The notes under the pieces are model-generated. The model saw nothing but the letters and a program-made list of their open reading frames with translations, was not told where the DNA came from and did not search any database. Below, piece by piece: positions 41,691 through 53,600 of a stretch of DNA of 64,000 nt (position 1 is the first letter of the stretch; every line of letters begins with the position of its first letter). The stretch is taken from positions 104,492,965-104,556,964 of the forward strand of contig NC_091001.1 of the NCBI RefSeq assembly GCF_041146395.1. Direction: 5' to 3'. Position numbers and translations under genes: made by a program. This DNA comes from Eulemur rufifrons (Eukaryota > Chordata > Mammalia > Primates > Lemuridae).

Positions 41691-42214
41691 AGATGGAGCA
41701 TTATATCTTGCCAATCAAGGCTTTAGGAAAGCATTGAATAAGGTAAAATTCTCCTCATCCTCCACTCTTTTTCCTCTCTCCTCCATTCTTACGTTAGCAT
41801 AGGCAGCCAAAGAGAAAATGGGGACTTGGACAAATTGTCTATCTTTGAGACCAGAATACTCCTATCCCTTGTGTGTGTGGAGCCCTGACTGTGTGTGTAC
41901 AACCCTAGATATTAAAGAAAGAGGGGAGAGTCTTCCAGGGTTTACAAAAATGCAAGCAAAAATCAAACAAACCAAAACCCCTCCTACTTTCCACATCCCT
42001 TTGGCTCTACCAAACAAAATATTTCCACCGTATCCATGAATGCCCACCTTTCTCCTGGGAGCTGGCATGTCACTGGAGCCTTTTGCATTTTTTTCTAGAA
42101 GCATTTAGAGGAGAGAGGAAAGACCCTGCACTCCACCCCACTGGGCTGGGTTAGCTGTGGCTCTCACCTCTCCCTCGACCCCGTGCTAGCATCTCTCCAA
42201 GCACTTTCCAAGCT
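41691..42214. other. Unique DNA
   Basis: No repeat or exon recognised. Confidence 0.4.
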
Positions 42215-42350
42215 GGACTCTGTGGTCTGTCTCCCCCGAGAGACAGCGGTTTCCGTGTGTCCTATTTTTCTCTCAATCCCTATCTCCCCCAGCCCAGTGC
42301 CTGGCCAAGAATGGGTGCTCAACAAATACTGAACCAAATCCAGTTGATTC
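42215..42350 (+). mobile_element. L2 LINE 3' end
   Basis: CAGCCCAGTGCCTGGCCAAG, then AATGGGTGCTCAACAAATAC and TGAACCAAAT. Confidence 0.7.
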
Positions 42351-42799
42351 TGGTATGTCCAATTCATTTAATATGTTCACTGTGACCTGTCAGGATAAAA
42401 AATCAGAGTTGGCTGTTTCACCACCATCCGGGAGCCTCTGGTCAGGTGGGAGCCTCTTCAGTCCCCTTCCCTGCCCCATTGTCTAGAAACATGCTTGGCA
42501 GCCCCTACCCCCAAAACTGAAGGCTGAAGTAGCATGAGTCCGAGATGGAATAGCATTCTGACGCTATAATGGGATCCTTTCCTTCGTTAATGGCCACAAG
42601 CAGCCTTCTAGCACAAGGTCTGAAACGATGCTTGGACCAGTCTCTATTTTGGCTACTGGGTGTCCTCGCACAGTGATGCCGTGTGAAGACTTGATGTCTG
42701 AGAGAAGAGCCATGCGTATGAAAGCTTCCCCGAAGGCCACCTGGCTACTCCTTTAGGAAAATGAAACAGCTGCCCAGCATTCTGCTCTGAGAGGCAGCC
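42351..42799. other. Unique DNA
   Basis: No repeat or exon recognised. Confidence 0.4.
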
Positions 42800-43005
42800 A
42801 GGGCCATAGAAAGAGAGTAGGTTTGGGAGTGAGATAGATCTGAGTTCAAAATCTGGTTCTGTAATGCACTAGTTTGGTGACTTTGGACGATTTTGTGTCA
42901 CCTCCGTAAGGCTGAGTTTCCTTCTCTGTAGAGCAGAGATAATAAAATCAATAATGCCCAACACTCATAGTGCTGTGGAGGGGATCAGAGGAAAGCGTGC
43001 ACTTG
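42800..43005 (+). mobile_element. MIR SINE, near full length
   Basis: GATCTGAGTTCAAAATCTGG, GTGACTTTGGACGATTTTGT, GCTGAGTTTCCTTCTCTGTA, then GAGATAATAAAATCAATAAT. Confidence 0.85.
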
Positions 43006-43277
43006 ATGTTGACGGCTGTTTTAAGGTGGCTCTTGGCAGGTCACATAATTCCAGATAGTGGGTGTGACCTGCTTCCTGAAAGGATCTTTGCCAAATAAGT
43101 CAAGGACAGGTGGACGGTCCATGACTCTACCATATAGGATGGAAAGAAACGTGACTCTGGAAGAGTCATTTCCCCGTAAAATGCATCTGAAACCTTCCAG
43201 GCCCTGCCTCTGAGGGCACGTGGGTCCCACAAGAAGGGAGTGAGCAAAGGCAGGACCACAGCCGTGTCGGGGCCCCA
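43006..43277. other. Unique DNA
   Basis: No repeat or exon recognised. Confidence 0.4.
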
Positions 43278-43337
43278 GGGGGTGCCCTGAGCCTGATGGG
43301 GGTGCCCTGGGCCCAAGGGGGGTGCCCTGAGACCTTG
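43278..43337. repeat. 20-bp minisatellite, three units
   Basis: GGGGGTGCCCTGAGCCTGAT, GGGGGTGCCCTGGGCCCAAG and GGGGGTGCCCTGAGACCTTG follow one another with an exact 20-bp period. The preceding GGGGCCCCAG may be a decayed partial unit. Confidence 0.95.
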
Positions 43338-44869
43338 AATAGCCAGCCCCTCTCCCAGGTACCCTCCGGGGTTTGCAGACAGGATTCGAATCCAGCTGCA
43401 GACACATTTTCCTTTCACTCCTGCCTAGTTCCTGTGCCTTAGGCTGGGAACTAAAGGCAAAGGCCTCGGGGAAGACGGCAGCCCACGCCCTCGGGGGCAC
43501 TCAGGAGATTGGTGGGCACCCTGGTCCTGCTTCACACCCTCTGTCAAGGCAGGGTCACAGCCATGCTTCAGTGTAAGCCACGTTCCTGTCTTGGAAACTT
43601 GTAATGTGCTCTCAAAGGTCTAAGATGCTGCGGTAGAGAGTGGGGGTGACAGACTGAGCAGCTATAGACTGATGGAAAAACAACCTTCCAGCACCCCCTG
43701 AGGAGGAGCAGCCTCTGTCTGCCCCCTGTGTGGAGGGAGGAAGCGGAGGGCGGGTACACGGCAGGTAGGCTGGACAGGCCACGGTGGTGCGGGGTTGACA
43801 CTGGACAGGTGAGAGTGAGTCACCGGGGGAGGCCAGGGAATGGGAAGAAGCTGAAATCACTTTATTAAAAAGGGATTTCCAGAGGCTTTGCCATGCATTA
43901 AGAATGCAATCTCCCTTCAGACTTGAAAGTCAAGTTTTCTGCAGCTTTTACATTACTGTGGTTGCTGGACTGGTGTTTGTGGAGCAGAGACCAGGCCGCA
44001 GGGCAGCCCAGCCTCGGAGAGGCTCAGGCCTAGGCTCATGTCTCGCTCTGTCTTTGAACCCTCGCTCACAACAGAGGCTCCACACATGAAGGAGTGAATG
44101 CTGAGGGGAAGGCAGACAGGGCTGAAGTCAGGCAGGCTCTGCTGGGCTGAGCACTTGCGTTGTCTTACCCATGAGTGGTTCCCTAAAGCCCTGGCACATG
44201 CTGGAGTCCCAAGCCTTAAGGGCTGATGTGGGAGGATGGAGGAGAGGACAGTTGGGCAGGGGGAGGTTGGAGGGGACATCCCGTGGGCATGGATATGACT
44301 CTTCCCAACTCCCCAACACTGGCCCTCAGGAGGCTGAAGCCATAAGAAGCCTAAAATAGCAGACCAAAGAGGAAGGTGCTAGGTTGGAGGTGAAGGAGGC
44401 AGGTAGAGCAGTGGAGACGAGAGACAACGTCAGCCCAGGGAGGAGGAGGACCGGGAGGTGGAGGGAGTGCAGGAGGCAGGGGACGGCCCAGGTGCTGCAG
44501 AATGATGGCAGGAGGCACAGCCCAGGGCTCCTCTCCTCATTGCACTGGACAAATATGCAAGAGCTTTCAAAACAGGACTGCTCCTTCAGGCAGGGGCTCC
44601 CCCTCTAGCCCGCTGTCTTCTTTTGAGACAGGGACAACACTGCACCCCCGTCCAGCCAGCCAGCGTTCCAAACGGATCTGCGGCATGAGGGACGAGACTC
44701 CCAGGTGACTCCCTCTGCCTCGTGCGGGGGTCCCCACACTTCCCTCCCTCTGGTTAGGAGACAGCTGGAGCCGAGCTCCGGGATGGCTGGAGTCCCACTT
44801 TCTGAACAAAGCAGTGATTTCCTCTAGCACCGCCGGCCCCGCCCCCTCCCCAAGTCCTCAGGGAAGGGC
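43338..44869. other. Unique DNA, GC-rich; AT island 43850-43975
   Basis: No exon recognised. 43850-43975 is AT-rich (CACTTTATTAAAAAGG, CATGCATTAAGAATGC) and may be conserved. 44370-44500 is purine-rich. Confidence 0.4.
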
Positions 44870-45110
44870 AATTTGTGGAAACCGAGCTGCTGGGTAATAG
44901 ATTTCTCTGTCAACATGATGAGTGAAAGAAAGGACGAGGTAATTACCAGTAATGCACTTCAATTATGGCTCCGCCTCCCCTCCCCCACCCAGCCCCGGCT
45001 CCTTGTCCCCATTTAATTTTCATCTAAAACAAAACAGTTGCCACAGACCCAAAGCTAAAAACAGAAATCCCTTTCAGCTCCCGGAAAATTAGCAGGAATG
45101 TCTTATTATG
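44870..45110. other. Candidate conserved non-coding element with homeodomain palindrome
   Basis: Contains the perfect 10-bp palindrome GGTAATTACC (44938-44947), GCACTTCAATTATGG, CCATTTAATTTTCATC and AAATTAGCAGGAATG. Non-repeat DNA. The palindrome is the form expected for a paired or LIM/paired-type homeodomain dimer; binding is inferred. Confidence 0.35.
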
Positions 45111-45579
45111 GAAGCGGTGGGCGACCGAACTTCTTCCAGAGCATTGCAGGAAGCCGTGGGCTCCGGGTCGCAGGCATCCCTGGCCTTGCAGCCCGGTTCT
45201 CCACTGCTCCTAGCAATTAACCTTGTCCCTCCAGGCCCCGATCACCCGCCCCTCGCAGGCCTGGCTGAGCCTCTTTCAAAGCCCTCGCCTGAGGAATTCT
45301 GTCAAAAATCAGTAGCACCTTGGAGGAGGCCCGAGGTCAGGGGACTTCCTCACTACACAGGAAGGCGTGTTCCATCAGAAAAGGGAAATGTTCTCAGCCC
45401 CTCAGATCTTGGGCGACTAAAAATAAACTAATAGGCCTTAAATTAACTTTTTCTTTCTTTCGCCCTCTCCCCCCTACCCCCCACTTTCCTCCAAGACTTT
45501 TCAACTTGAAGGAAAAGCATTTATTATCTGAGAGTGCCACACAGGAAATTAGACTTATAAATTGTGCTTAAAATGTTAT
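45111..45579. other. Unique DNA
   Basis: No exon recognised. 45410-45460 is AT-rich (CTAATAGGCCTTAAATTAAC). Confidence 0.4.
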
Positions 45580-45900
45580 AGTTTCCAACTTTCTTTAATG
45601 CTAATCTTAATGCTAATAGGTTGTGAGATATGTGTTTTGACTTGAGAGATTTTTTTTTTTTCTTTTCTAATTAGTTCTTGGTTACCCCACGTGAAACATT
45701 TGCGGTGGAGAAGTTCCAGGCGTTTGCTCGCTGTTGGAGAAAGGGACTTCAGACGGGGTTCAAAATGGCCATTTTCCTCTGGAGGCTTCCAGAAAAAGTC
45801 TTTATGGTTAGTGTTAATGTAGTCCACCCGGCGAGTCAAAGCGCTCACTGTCCGCTGGAAAATGCAAACTGAAGGGTTTGTGCTCACCTGGCATTCCGAT
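45580..45900. other. Candidate conserved non-coding element
   Basis: Non-repeat island with a tandem TTAATGCTAATC/TTAATGCTAATA pair (45596-45619), TCTAATTAGTTC and GGTTAGTGTTAATG. Function inferred only. Confidence 0.3.
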
Positions 45901-46360
45901 GCCCGAGTTACCTCCACAGCCCTGGTGTTCTAGTTGTCCAACACGTACGTTCCGCTCAGTCGACGCTTCCCCCACGTTCCAGTCGCACCCACCACTGGTT
46001 TCATTCATGCCTCTCCCACCCCCGGAATCCCATCTCGTCTTCCCTCTTCCGTGTGGGTCCTTGCAGCTGCGGCCGTGCTGAGCTCCCCGGGCACTGCTGC
46101 GGATCTGTCCTTAAGGACAGCTGTGTGTGAGGAAGGCTCGTACCTGCTACGGGAAAACACTCTCACAAGGGCAGGGACTGACCCTGCCATGGTCACACAA
46201 GAGATGCTGAGTCACTGTAGTGGGTGGCAGGAGTCAGCAGCCCCAGCCTGTGAAACCTCCTGTGCAGCCCCGAAGCTCTGCCCCTTCCCTCAGCTCCCAG
46301 CGGAGGTGGAGGACCCAAGAGAGCACTCTATGGCTGTAGAGGAGGGCAGAGCCTCCAGAC
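45901..46360. other. Unique DNA
   Basis: No exon recognised. The 160-codon frame at 45934-46416 runs into MER20. Confidence 0.4.
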
Positions 46361-46573
46361 TAGTGGTTCCCAACTGGGAACAATCTTGCCAACCAGGGAA
46401 CTTTGGCATTGTCTGAAGACATTTTTGGTTGTCGCAACTGGGGGTGTGTGTGCTCCTGGCATCTAGTGTGCAAAGTCCAGGGATGCTTCTAGACATCCTA
46501 CAATGCACAGGACAGCCCCCTACAACAAAGAATTTTCTGGTTCCGAAGTGTCAATATGGCAAGATCGAATGAA
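46361..46573 (+). mobile_element. MER20 hAT-Charlie transposon
   Basis: TAGTGGTTCCCAACTGGGAA, TTTGGCATTGTCTGAAGACA, TTTTTGGTTGTCGCAACTGG, CTCCTGGCATCTAGTGTGCA, GACATCCTACAATGCACAGG and CCCCTACAACAAAGAATTTT. Full length (about 213 bp). MER20 copies have been reported as enhancers in placental endometrium; activity here is not shown by sequence. Confidence 0.95.
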
Positions 46574-47014
46574 AGGAGCTGGGACTCTGAACGGCTGCGT
46601 GGTTCTCTGCCAGCCTGAGCTGCACTACGACAGAAGCAAGAAACAAATCTTTGTTAAGCGCTTGAGAGTTGGGGATAATTTGTCAGAGGAGCTAGCCCAC
46701 TGTGGTGAAGATCCTGTCCCTGACACTGAAGGTACGACACAGTAACAGGGGGTGTGTTTGTACAATACCAGGGAGCTCTCTACAAGCCCCAACGCAGAAC
46801 CAGTGGCCTCCCTCTGTGCTCGGCGGTATAGACCAAGCCTTCCAATGCCTACTACAGCCCGGAGGTGGCGTCATCTCTCACTGTCAATCCCACCTGGAAG
46901 AAGTCATTTGTGCTCATAGGTGCCACCTGAGACTGACTGTGAGGTCTCTGAGGGCAGGGGCTGAATCTCAGCTAAGTTCGGATGAGTTTAATAAGCTCTT
47001 TCAAAGGGACTAGT
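46574..47014. other. Unique DNA
   Basis: No exon recognised. Confidence 0.4.
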
Positions 47015-47150
47015 CTGTACCACACTGCCCATAGCTGGAGACAGAGACCTATATAAGCTTTATTCCTTACCCTCAAGGAGTTTTCAGCCCTTGAGAGACA
47101 GAAACTTAAAAAGGTGATGAGATACTAAATGCCAAATGCTAGAATGGATG
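47015..47150 (-). mobile_element. L2 LINE fragment
   Basis: CTTACCCTCAAGGAGTTTTC, AGCCCTTGAGAGACAGAAAC, then GATACTAAATGCCAAATGC. Confidence 0.6.
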
Positions 47151-47589
47151 TGTGCACAGGTGCAATGATTTTACAATCTGTCACATGTAACATGGTTCCT
47201 CCTCCAGGTCACATTCCTGGAGGCAGAGGCCCTTAGCCACGCTGATGGGAGTGGTGGGGAGAGCTGAGGAGCAGCTAGACCCTCTGGACGACACTGGCCA
47301 AGCCCTGCAGCAGGCACAGGACCACCACTCTTCTCTCCTCCCTCATCCCACCCCCGCCCCGGCCCTGCCTGGTCCCAACTCTTTGCATCTCACAGCTGGA
47401 TGGGGGGATGGGTCTCTTGCCTGCATGCATGCTGTCATGGAGTCCTTGTGCAAGTGTGCCACAAACAGTACCAGGCACTAGGGATGGGGCAGTCCACCGG
47501 AGAGTCCTCCTTTGCTGGCCGCACCTGCACATTGCTGTGGTCTGGTGGGGTACGGGCCAGTGCCTAGGCAATGACCATGAGAAAGCAAG
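47151..47589. other. Unique DNA
   Basis: No repeat or exon recognised. Confidence 0.4.
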
Positions 47590-47975
47590 TGCAGGCTGCA
47601 GTGGGGACCACAGGGCAGGAGCGCTTCACCCAGCCTGGGGCCCAGAGAAGCTTTCCAGGTGGAAGCGATGTCTAAGCTGAGAACTGAGGTGGTGGAGGTG
47701 GGGGATGGGGTGGGAGGTGGGGAGTTGGGGAGGCAGAGGAAAGCACAGGCCTGGGGGCCCAGGGGGAAAGCAGAACTCAGTACTGCTGAGGAGCACGGGG
47801 TTTGTTCACATGCAGAGGATGTGGTGAGAGAAGACAGGAGCAGACCTTGAGAGGTGACCCGTGCCAGACCACGCAGGGACTGTTTGAAGGGCAATGGGAA
47901 GGCACTAACTAAAGGCTTTAAACAGGCAAAGATGTGGTCCTACTTGTGCTCTTGAAGGACTAATGACATCTAGAG
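47590..47975 (-). mobile_element. L2 LINE fragment with G-rich expansion
   Basis: AGAGAAGCTTTCCAGGTGGA and AGCGATGTCTAAGCTGAGAA match the inverted L2 (TTCCTGGAAGAGGTGACATCTAAGCTGAG). TAAACAGGCAAAGATGTGGT lies further right. Confidence 0.55.
47697..47735 (+). other. Potential G-quadruplex run
   Basis: At least five runs of three or more G (GTGGGGGATGGGGTGGGAGG, then TGGGGAGTTGGGGAGG) with short loops on the plus strand, inside L2-derived DNA. Confidence 0.6.
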
Positions 47976-48084
47976 AAGGGACCAGAGGGAGTGACACTAG
48001 AGCTGGTCGCAGTCATCTAGATGAGAGGTGGCGGCGGCCTGAGCTACGGTGCTGGGAGTAGGTCCCAGAGAAACGTAGACTCAC

Positions 48085-48555
48085 TTGTGTCTAGTCTCCA
48101 TCTGCAGTCCATCCCTCGTGGAGCTGCCGGAGGGATATTTCTTAAACTGTAATCTGATCACGTCACTTTCCTGCTCCAAGTTCTTCAGTGGCTCCCGTTG
48201 CCTGCAGGATCAAGTACAAACTCTTTGCAATCAAGGTCCTTCATATTCTGGTTCCCTTGTGTCTTCCTGGATGGCATCTTCGCTCCTCATATTTAAACCC
48301 AAACCTTGCTCCAGCCCACCTAGAGCTACCCAACAACTCCACATCGCAGTTCAGTGTCACCTTCTCCAGGGAGTAAATCCTCTTTGTTGCCACCCAGGCT
48401 GGGTCAGTGCTTGTGTCCTAAGTGGCCATCTCCCCAGCTAGACCGGGAGCTTCCCAAGGACAGGAACCAAATCATTCAGGATGGTGTGCCCAGTACACAG
48501 CACGGTGGCTGAGCACACATGCATGCTCAGGAAATATATGTTGGAAGAATAAATA
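48085..48555 (+). mobile_element. L2 LINE, long 3' portion
   Basis: TGTAATCTGATCACGTCACT, TTCTTCAGTGGCTCCCGTTG, CCTGCAGGATCAAGTACAAA, CACCTTCTCCAGGGAGTAAA, GACCGGGAGCTTCCCAAGGA and a tail CAGGAAATATATGTTGG. One of the best L2 copies in the window. Confidence 0.9.
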
Positions 48556-48656
48556 GATGGATCAACATCTACATGTTTATGCATCCATTTCCTTCCAACT
48601 TAGAATGACTTATTTCCATCTCTTCTTCTGCAAAGTGTATCTAGCCTTCTAGGCTG
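48556..48656. other. Unique DNA
   Basis: Short spacer. Confidence 0.3.
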
Positions 48657-48900
48657 TGTTAATTAGAACAGTCTAAGCTGCTACAACAAACAGCTCCCAA
48701 GGATTCTGAAGCTTTAAGGACAAGAGATTCATTCCTTTTGCACACCGCCATGGGGTGGGGTGGAATATTCAGGTGGACAGTGGCTCCAGCCATTCCAGTA
48801 GCCAGGAATCCCGGTAAACTGAGGCTCTGCTGTTCTCAACATGTGGCTTCCAAGGTATAAGCAAGCTTCCTATGAGAAGGGAGAAAGGCACAGAAGAGTA
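48657..48900 (-). mobile_element. Old LTR-like repeat
   Basis: TTAGAACAGTCTAAGCTGCT, ACAACAAACAGCTCCCAAGG and TTCTGAAGCTTTAAGGACAA. Related to 36745-37010. Family not resolved. Confidence 0.45.
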
Positions 48901-49294
48901 TATTCAGATTTTATCAGTGAAATCTAGAAGTATCATACCTCTATTTTGCTCACTAGCAAAAACTTCGTCATCTGGCCGTACTCGATCTCGCAGAAGGCTG
49001 AGCAGCCCCATAGAAGAGTGGATCTTAGAGAGCTGGCCGTCCTTGCCAGAGAAGTCTGGCTCGCATGTCACTAACTGTGAGTCTCTAGGGATTTCCTGCT
49101 CTTCAGCACCTGAGGGTCCCTGTGTGTCCCACTACCATGGCAGAGCTCATATGTCCTCTTGTTCCCCTGTGTTTATGGTGGCTTCTCTCTTTCTCAGAAT
49201 AGCCAAGGAAACAGTCTCTCTCTTCATTTCCCCACTTTGATTTTGTAATAGAGCCATAGCAACAACACCGGGATGGGCACTCGGAGAGCCAGCT
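48901..49294. other. Unique DNA
   Basis: No repeat or exon recognised. Confidence 0.4.
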
Positions 49295-49430
49295 GGCCCA
49301 GGCACTGACTCACTGTGTGATCTCAGGCAAGTCACTCCCCCTCTCTGGGCCTCAGTTTCCCACAGTACAATAAGGAAGAGGTCAGGCAAGGGGTCTTCCA
49401 ATGTTCCCTCCGCCGCTATCGTTGTGATCC
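49295..49430 (+). mobile_element. MIR SINE
   Basis: TCACTGTGTGATCTCAGGCA, AGTCACTCCCCCTCTCTGGG, then CCTCAGTTTCCCACAGTACA. Confidence 0.85.
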
Positions 49431-49599
49431 TACATGAGCAGCTTAGCCCCAAGCCCTGGCCTCGCCGCCCACTCTCAGTCCTGCGCTTAGGAATTCGATG
49501 GTGGGCTCACTGATGAGGGTGCCCGTGGCATTGCCGCGAGCACTTGCAGGCCTGGGAGGGGCGGAGAGGGGAAGAGAACTGCACGGCAAGGTGGGAGAG

Positions 49600-49765
49600 T
49601 GCGCCCAAGTCGTGGCTCCGTCACTTGGCGGCCTCGTGGAGAGGGTGTGTGTCTCTGGGAACCTCAGTTTTCCCTCATAAATGGAACTTCCAACGTTGCC
49701 TCGTGGGTGCTGTTGGGAAGATCCAGTGAGACCATGAATGTGAGAGCCCTTTGGAAACACAGTAA
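49600..49765 (+). mobile_element. MIR SINE
   Basis: TGGCTCCGTCACTTGGCGGC, GGGAACCTCAGTTTTCCCTC, ATAAATGGAACTTCC, then GAAGATCCAGTGAGACCATG. Confidence 0.8.
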
Positions 49766-49904
49766 AGGGCTGTATTTCATTTTACCTCAAAAATGTGTAT
49801 ATCCCAGAGCTTTTGGCGTTCTGTGGTCTGACATGTCCGGAGGACCATGTTTTTCTCTTCACAATCAGTGGGCCTCCCGAGGAGGGGTGGGAGGAACAGA
49901 GTAG

Positions 49905-50010
49905 AGACAGAGGCTCATCGAGAGCCTCACCTCGTGCCAGCACACTCACATCCGGTTCACTCCCTTCCCGGGCACATGGAAAGAAGGCAGGCTCTCACGT
50001 GAGGCTGGGT
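49905..50010 (-). mobile_element. Possible MIR SINE fragment
   Basis: CCTCACCTCGTGCCAGCACA followed by CTCACATCCGGTTCACTCCC; weak similarity. Confidence 0.35.
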
Positions 50011-50519
50011 GACTAGTCTAGCTGATGAAACAGGGGCAGCGTGGCATATGTCACTTCGAAGCTGTTGCATTTATAGGCCACTGTGCCACGATGACCTTGG
50101 ATGCCACATGCAGGGAAGATGGCATCACAGGACAGAGGGAGTTTGGCTCCCTGAGTCTACCGTGACCATGTAACTTGTCCAAACTGGGACGCTTTTGAGA
50201 GGGAAGGGGAGAGTGCCAGTGACAAGCTGGGAGAGCAGGTATAGACCAGCACGGTCCCAGGCAGGTGGGATGTCCAGCCCTTCTGCCTGCATCACGGGAC
50301 AGAGGGGCGCCCCACCTACCTCCTCTGGACTTGGGGTGGGCGGGTTGTGTTCCACTAGGCAACCAAGCTCCGCCACGACACCTTTGAGACTTGGCGACTG
50401 CGGCAGTCAGGGAATATTCACCCTGGTCGATACATCCACACCACAAATTCAGTTTCCACAAATATCCTGGAGGCGGGGTGGGCATTCTCTCCCTCGGTGG
50501 ACGCAAAAGGAACATCAGG
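50011..50519. other. Unique DNA
   Basis: A 166-codon minus-strand frame and a 138-codon plus-strand frame overlap; neither resembles a protein. Confidence 0.4.
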
Positions 50520-50605
50520 TTTGGATAATGAGCTTGCCCGAGAGCACGCAACCAGTTTGGAACCTAGCGTGGCCTGATTCCAAAGTTCGTGCCCTTTCTC
50601 CTTCA
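50520..50605 (-). mobile_element. Possible MIR SINE fragment
   Basis: GCTTGCCCGAGAGCACGCAA, CCAGTTTGGAACCTAGCGTG and GGCCTGATTCCAAAGTTCGT. Confidence 0.45.
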
Positions 50606-51297
50606 TGCTGACGCCTTCCCCACAGCCCAGCGAGACTTCCCGACCCCCACAAGACCCCATGAGAAGGGGCCGTAGTTTGAAAGCAACGTGTCTGCCCTCC
50701 CTCCACCCCCAGCCATTAACCCCTAAGAAGACGGCCCCCTCGGCTGCTGCCTCTACCTGCGGGTTCTGGAGGGAAATGCCCATAATTCATTTAAAAAAAA
50801 AAAAAAAAAGATCAAAAGCCCTGCATCGGTGACTTTAACTTATTTATGGGTTTGATTTTTTTTCTTGGATCATTTCCTTTCATTCCTGCCAGAAGCCCTC
50901 GCCTTCCATCCTCCCAAGTTATTAATAAAAGGAGTCAAACGGTAGCGGGTGCGGTGGGGCGTTCTTGGCTCTGGCTGATTTGTTTCGTGTGTGCTGGAAG
51001 CAGATGTTTTCACCCGGATCGCAGACACTTGCCAGGCCTTTCACATCTGTCCTGTTTTCCAAAGGGGACAAAAGAAGTCACAGGACAAAGCCTATTTCCA
51101 ACTCAAATAGGAGAAAACAGAGTAAGGATTCACGTTCGACGTCACGCCTCACGCACACTGGCTGTGTCTGGCTCCGTGCCAGTTGCTAGGATCCCCTGTA
51201 AATGTTCACCCAACTCTTCCTCCTACCACCTCACTTGGGGGACGTGTTTCAGCGGTGTCCGGGGTGGAGATGGTCGATGACGGCCACAGTTTCACTG
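50606..51297. other. Unique DNA with a poly-A tract at 50792-50809
   Basis: No retrogene body precedes the A-run. 50830-50950 is an AT-richer island (GACTTTAACTTATTTATG, AGTTATTAATAAAAGG). Confidence 0.4.
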
Positions 51298-51314
51298 TAT
51301 ATGGCCCTCCTTTT

Positions 51315-52239
<925 letters not shown>

Positions 52240-52460
52240 TTCGGACTAAAAACCACGAGACCTGTTTCTAGTGCCAGCTTTGCCACCAACTGGCAATTTA
52301 CCTCATTGAAGTCACCTGTACTGACCAAACCTTAGCTTCTTCATCTGGAAAAGACGTTTTGGGGGAAGAAGTTTGCTGCTTTGTTGACCTCAAAAGGTGA
52401 CTGTGAGGATCAATGAAGATAACAGAAGAGGAATGGCTGTGTGAACGGTAGGTCTGTGCA
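52240..52460 (+). mobile_element. MIR SINE, near full length
   Basis: TAGTGCCAGCTTTGCCACCA, ACTGGCAATTTACCTCATTG, CTTAGCTTCTTCATCTGGAA, then GACTGTGAGGATCAATGAAG. Confidence 0.8.
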
Positions 52461-53239
52461 AATTCTAGGGGAATTTCATAATTATTTCACATTGTCATAA
52501 AGGTTTTGGGAACCGTCTGTGTCCAGGGCATGTGCCAGGCTTGAATTGCCTGCATTTCTGCCTGGGCATGCGTGCATGAGTGCGTGTGCATGAGTGCGTG
52601 TGCACACACTGCATTTTCTGCTCTGGAGGGAGTCTGGGCCAGCAGGGACCTGAGGGCACAAATCCTCCACTGCTTGTAGCATTACTGACTCGTCACCATA
52701 GAGGAGCACAGGCCAGGCAACCGTCACTTGGGTCTCGGCTTGCAGCATCCCGAGGACTGAGGCTGTGTGCTGGGGTCCTGGGCTTCTCCCTCTTCGCTGC
52801 TCTTTGTGGCTGGCTCCCAGCCTGTGGCCGCCCGCTCCCACGAGCTGGCTCATTTGCACGTGGCCCCAGCGGGTTTCAGTGCCGGATGCCCACACAATGA
52901 AGTGGTTGTGCCCATGCCTCTGCCCCCGGGTCCCAGCCACGGCCTGCTCTCTCACTGGGGCTCCATTCATCGCAAAGGACACGCAGCCCCCAGCCACCGG
53001 GGCCCACCCGAGCTTGGAGAGGCCCAGGACCCCATGTCACCCTGGAGGCAGCTGAGGGCCGGTGTCACACGTCATCAAACATTGCTCAGATTCTGGGGGA
53101 AGGAGCGGAGGTGCGACTTCCAGTCCTTGGTCTGCTCCTCGCCTGGCCTCGCTTCTCAGCTTGTGTTTTGCTTGTACTGCCTAAGCCTGGCCAATCTCCT
53201 TCTGCAGGTCCCACTCTCTTCAGAGACGGTGTATGCAGC
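52461..53239. other. Unique DNA with a short tandem GTGCATGAGTGCGT motif
   Basis: About 52570-52603 repeats GTGCATGAGTGCGT twice. Overlapping 159- and 171-codon frames on opposite strands have no protein resemblance. Confidence 0.4.
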
Positions 53240-53440
53240 TATGTGACAGGTGGCGTGGGTCCCAGATCTGCCCCTGACCCACCGTGTGACTTTAGCCAAG
53301 CTGCTTCAGCTCTCAGAGCCTCCACTTCCCCATTTGTAAATGAGGGTATTAACGTCAGCCTCAAGAACTTGTAAAAATGAAATGAAATGTGCCAAGTGTC
53401 ATCGTGCCTTGTACTGAGTAGGTGTCAATCAGCGATTGTG
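53240..53440 (+). mobile_element. MIR SINE, near full length
   Basis: CACCGTGTGACTTTAGCCAA, CAGCTCTCAGAGCCTCCACT, TCCCCATTTGTAAATGAGGG, then GTACTGAGTAGGTGTCAATC. Confidence 0.85.
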
Positions 53441-53449
53441 CGTCTGAAC

Positions 53450-53600
53450 TAACGGTGTGACTTTGGACAAGGCACTTCATCTCTCTGGGCCTACCCTCCC
53501 CCTGGGAAGCGGGTGACCGTCCTGCCAGCCCCGTACACAAGGGCACTGTGGGGTACAGCTGAAGGGACAGATGTGAAAACGCTCCATACTTTGAAAGTCC
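53450..53600 (+). mobile_element. MIR SINE
   Basis: GGTGTGACTTTGGACAAGGC, ACTTCATCTCTCTGGGCCTA, then CCCCCTGGGAAGCGGGTGAC. Confidence 0.75.

Noticed and set aside
43278..43337. CRISPR-like array
   Set aside because: Units are contiguous with no spacers, in a mammalian genome; it is a minisatellite.
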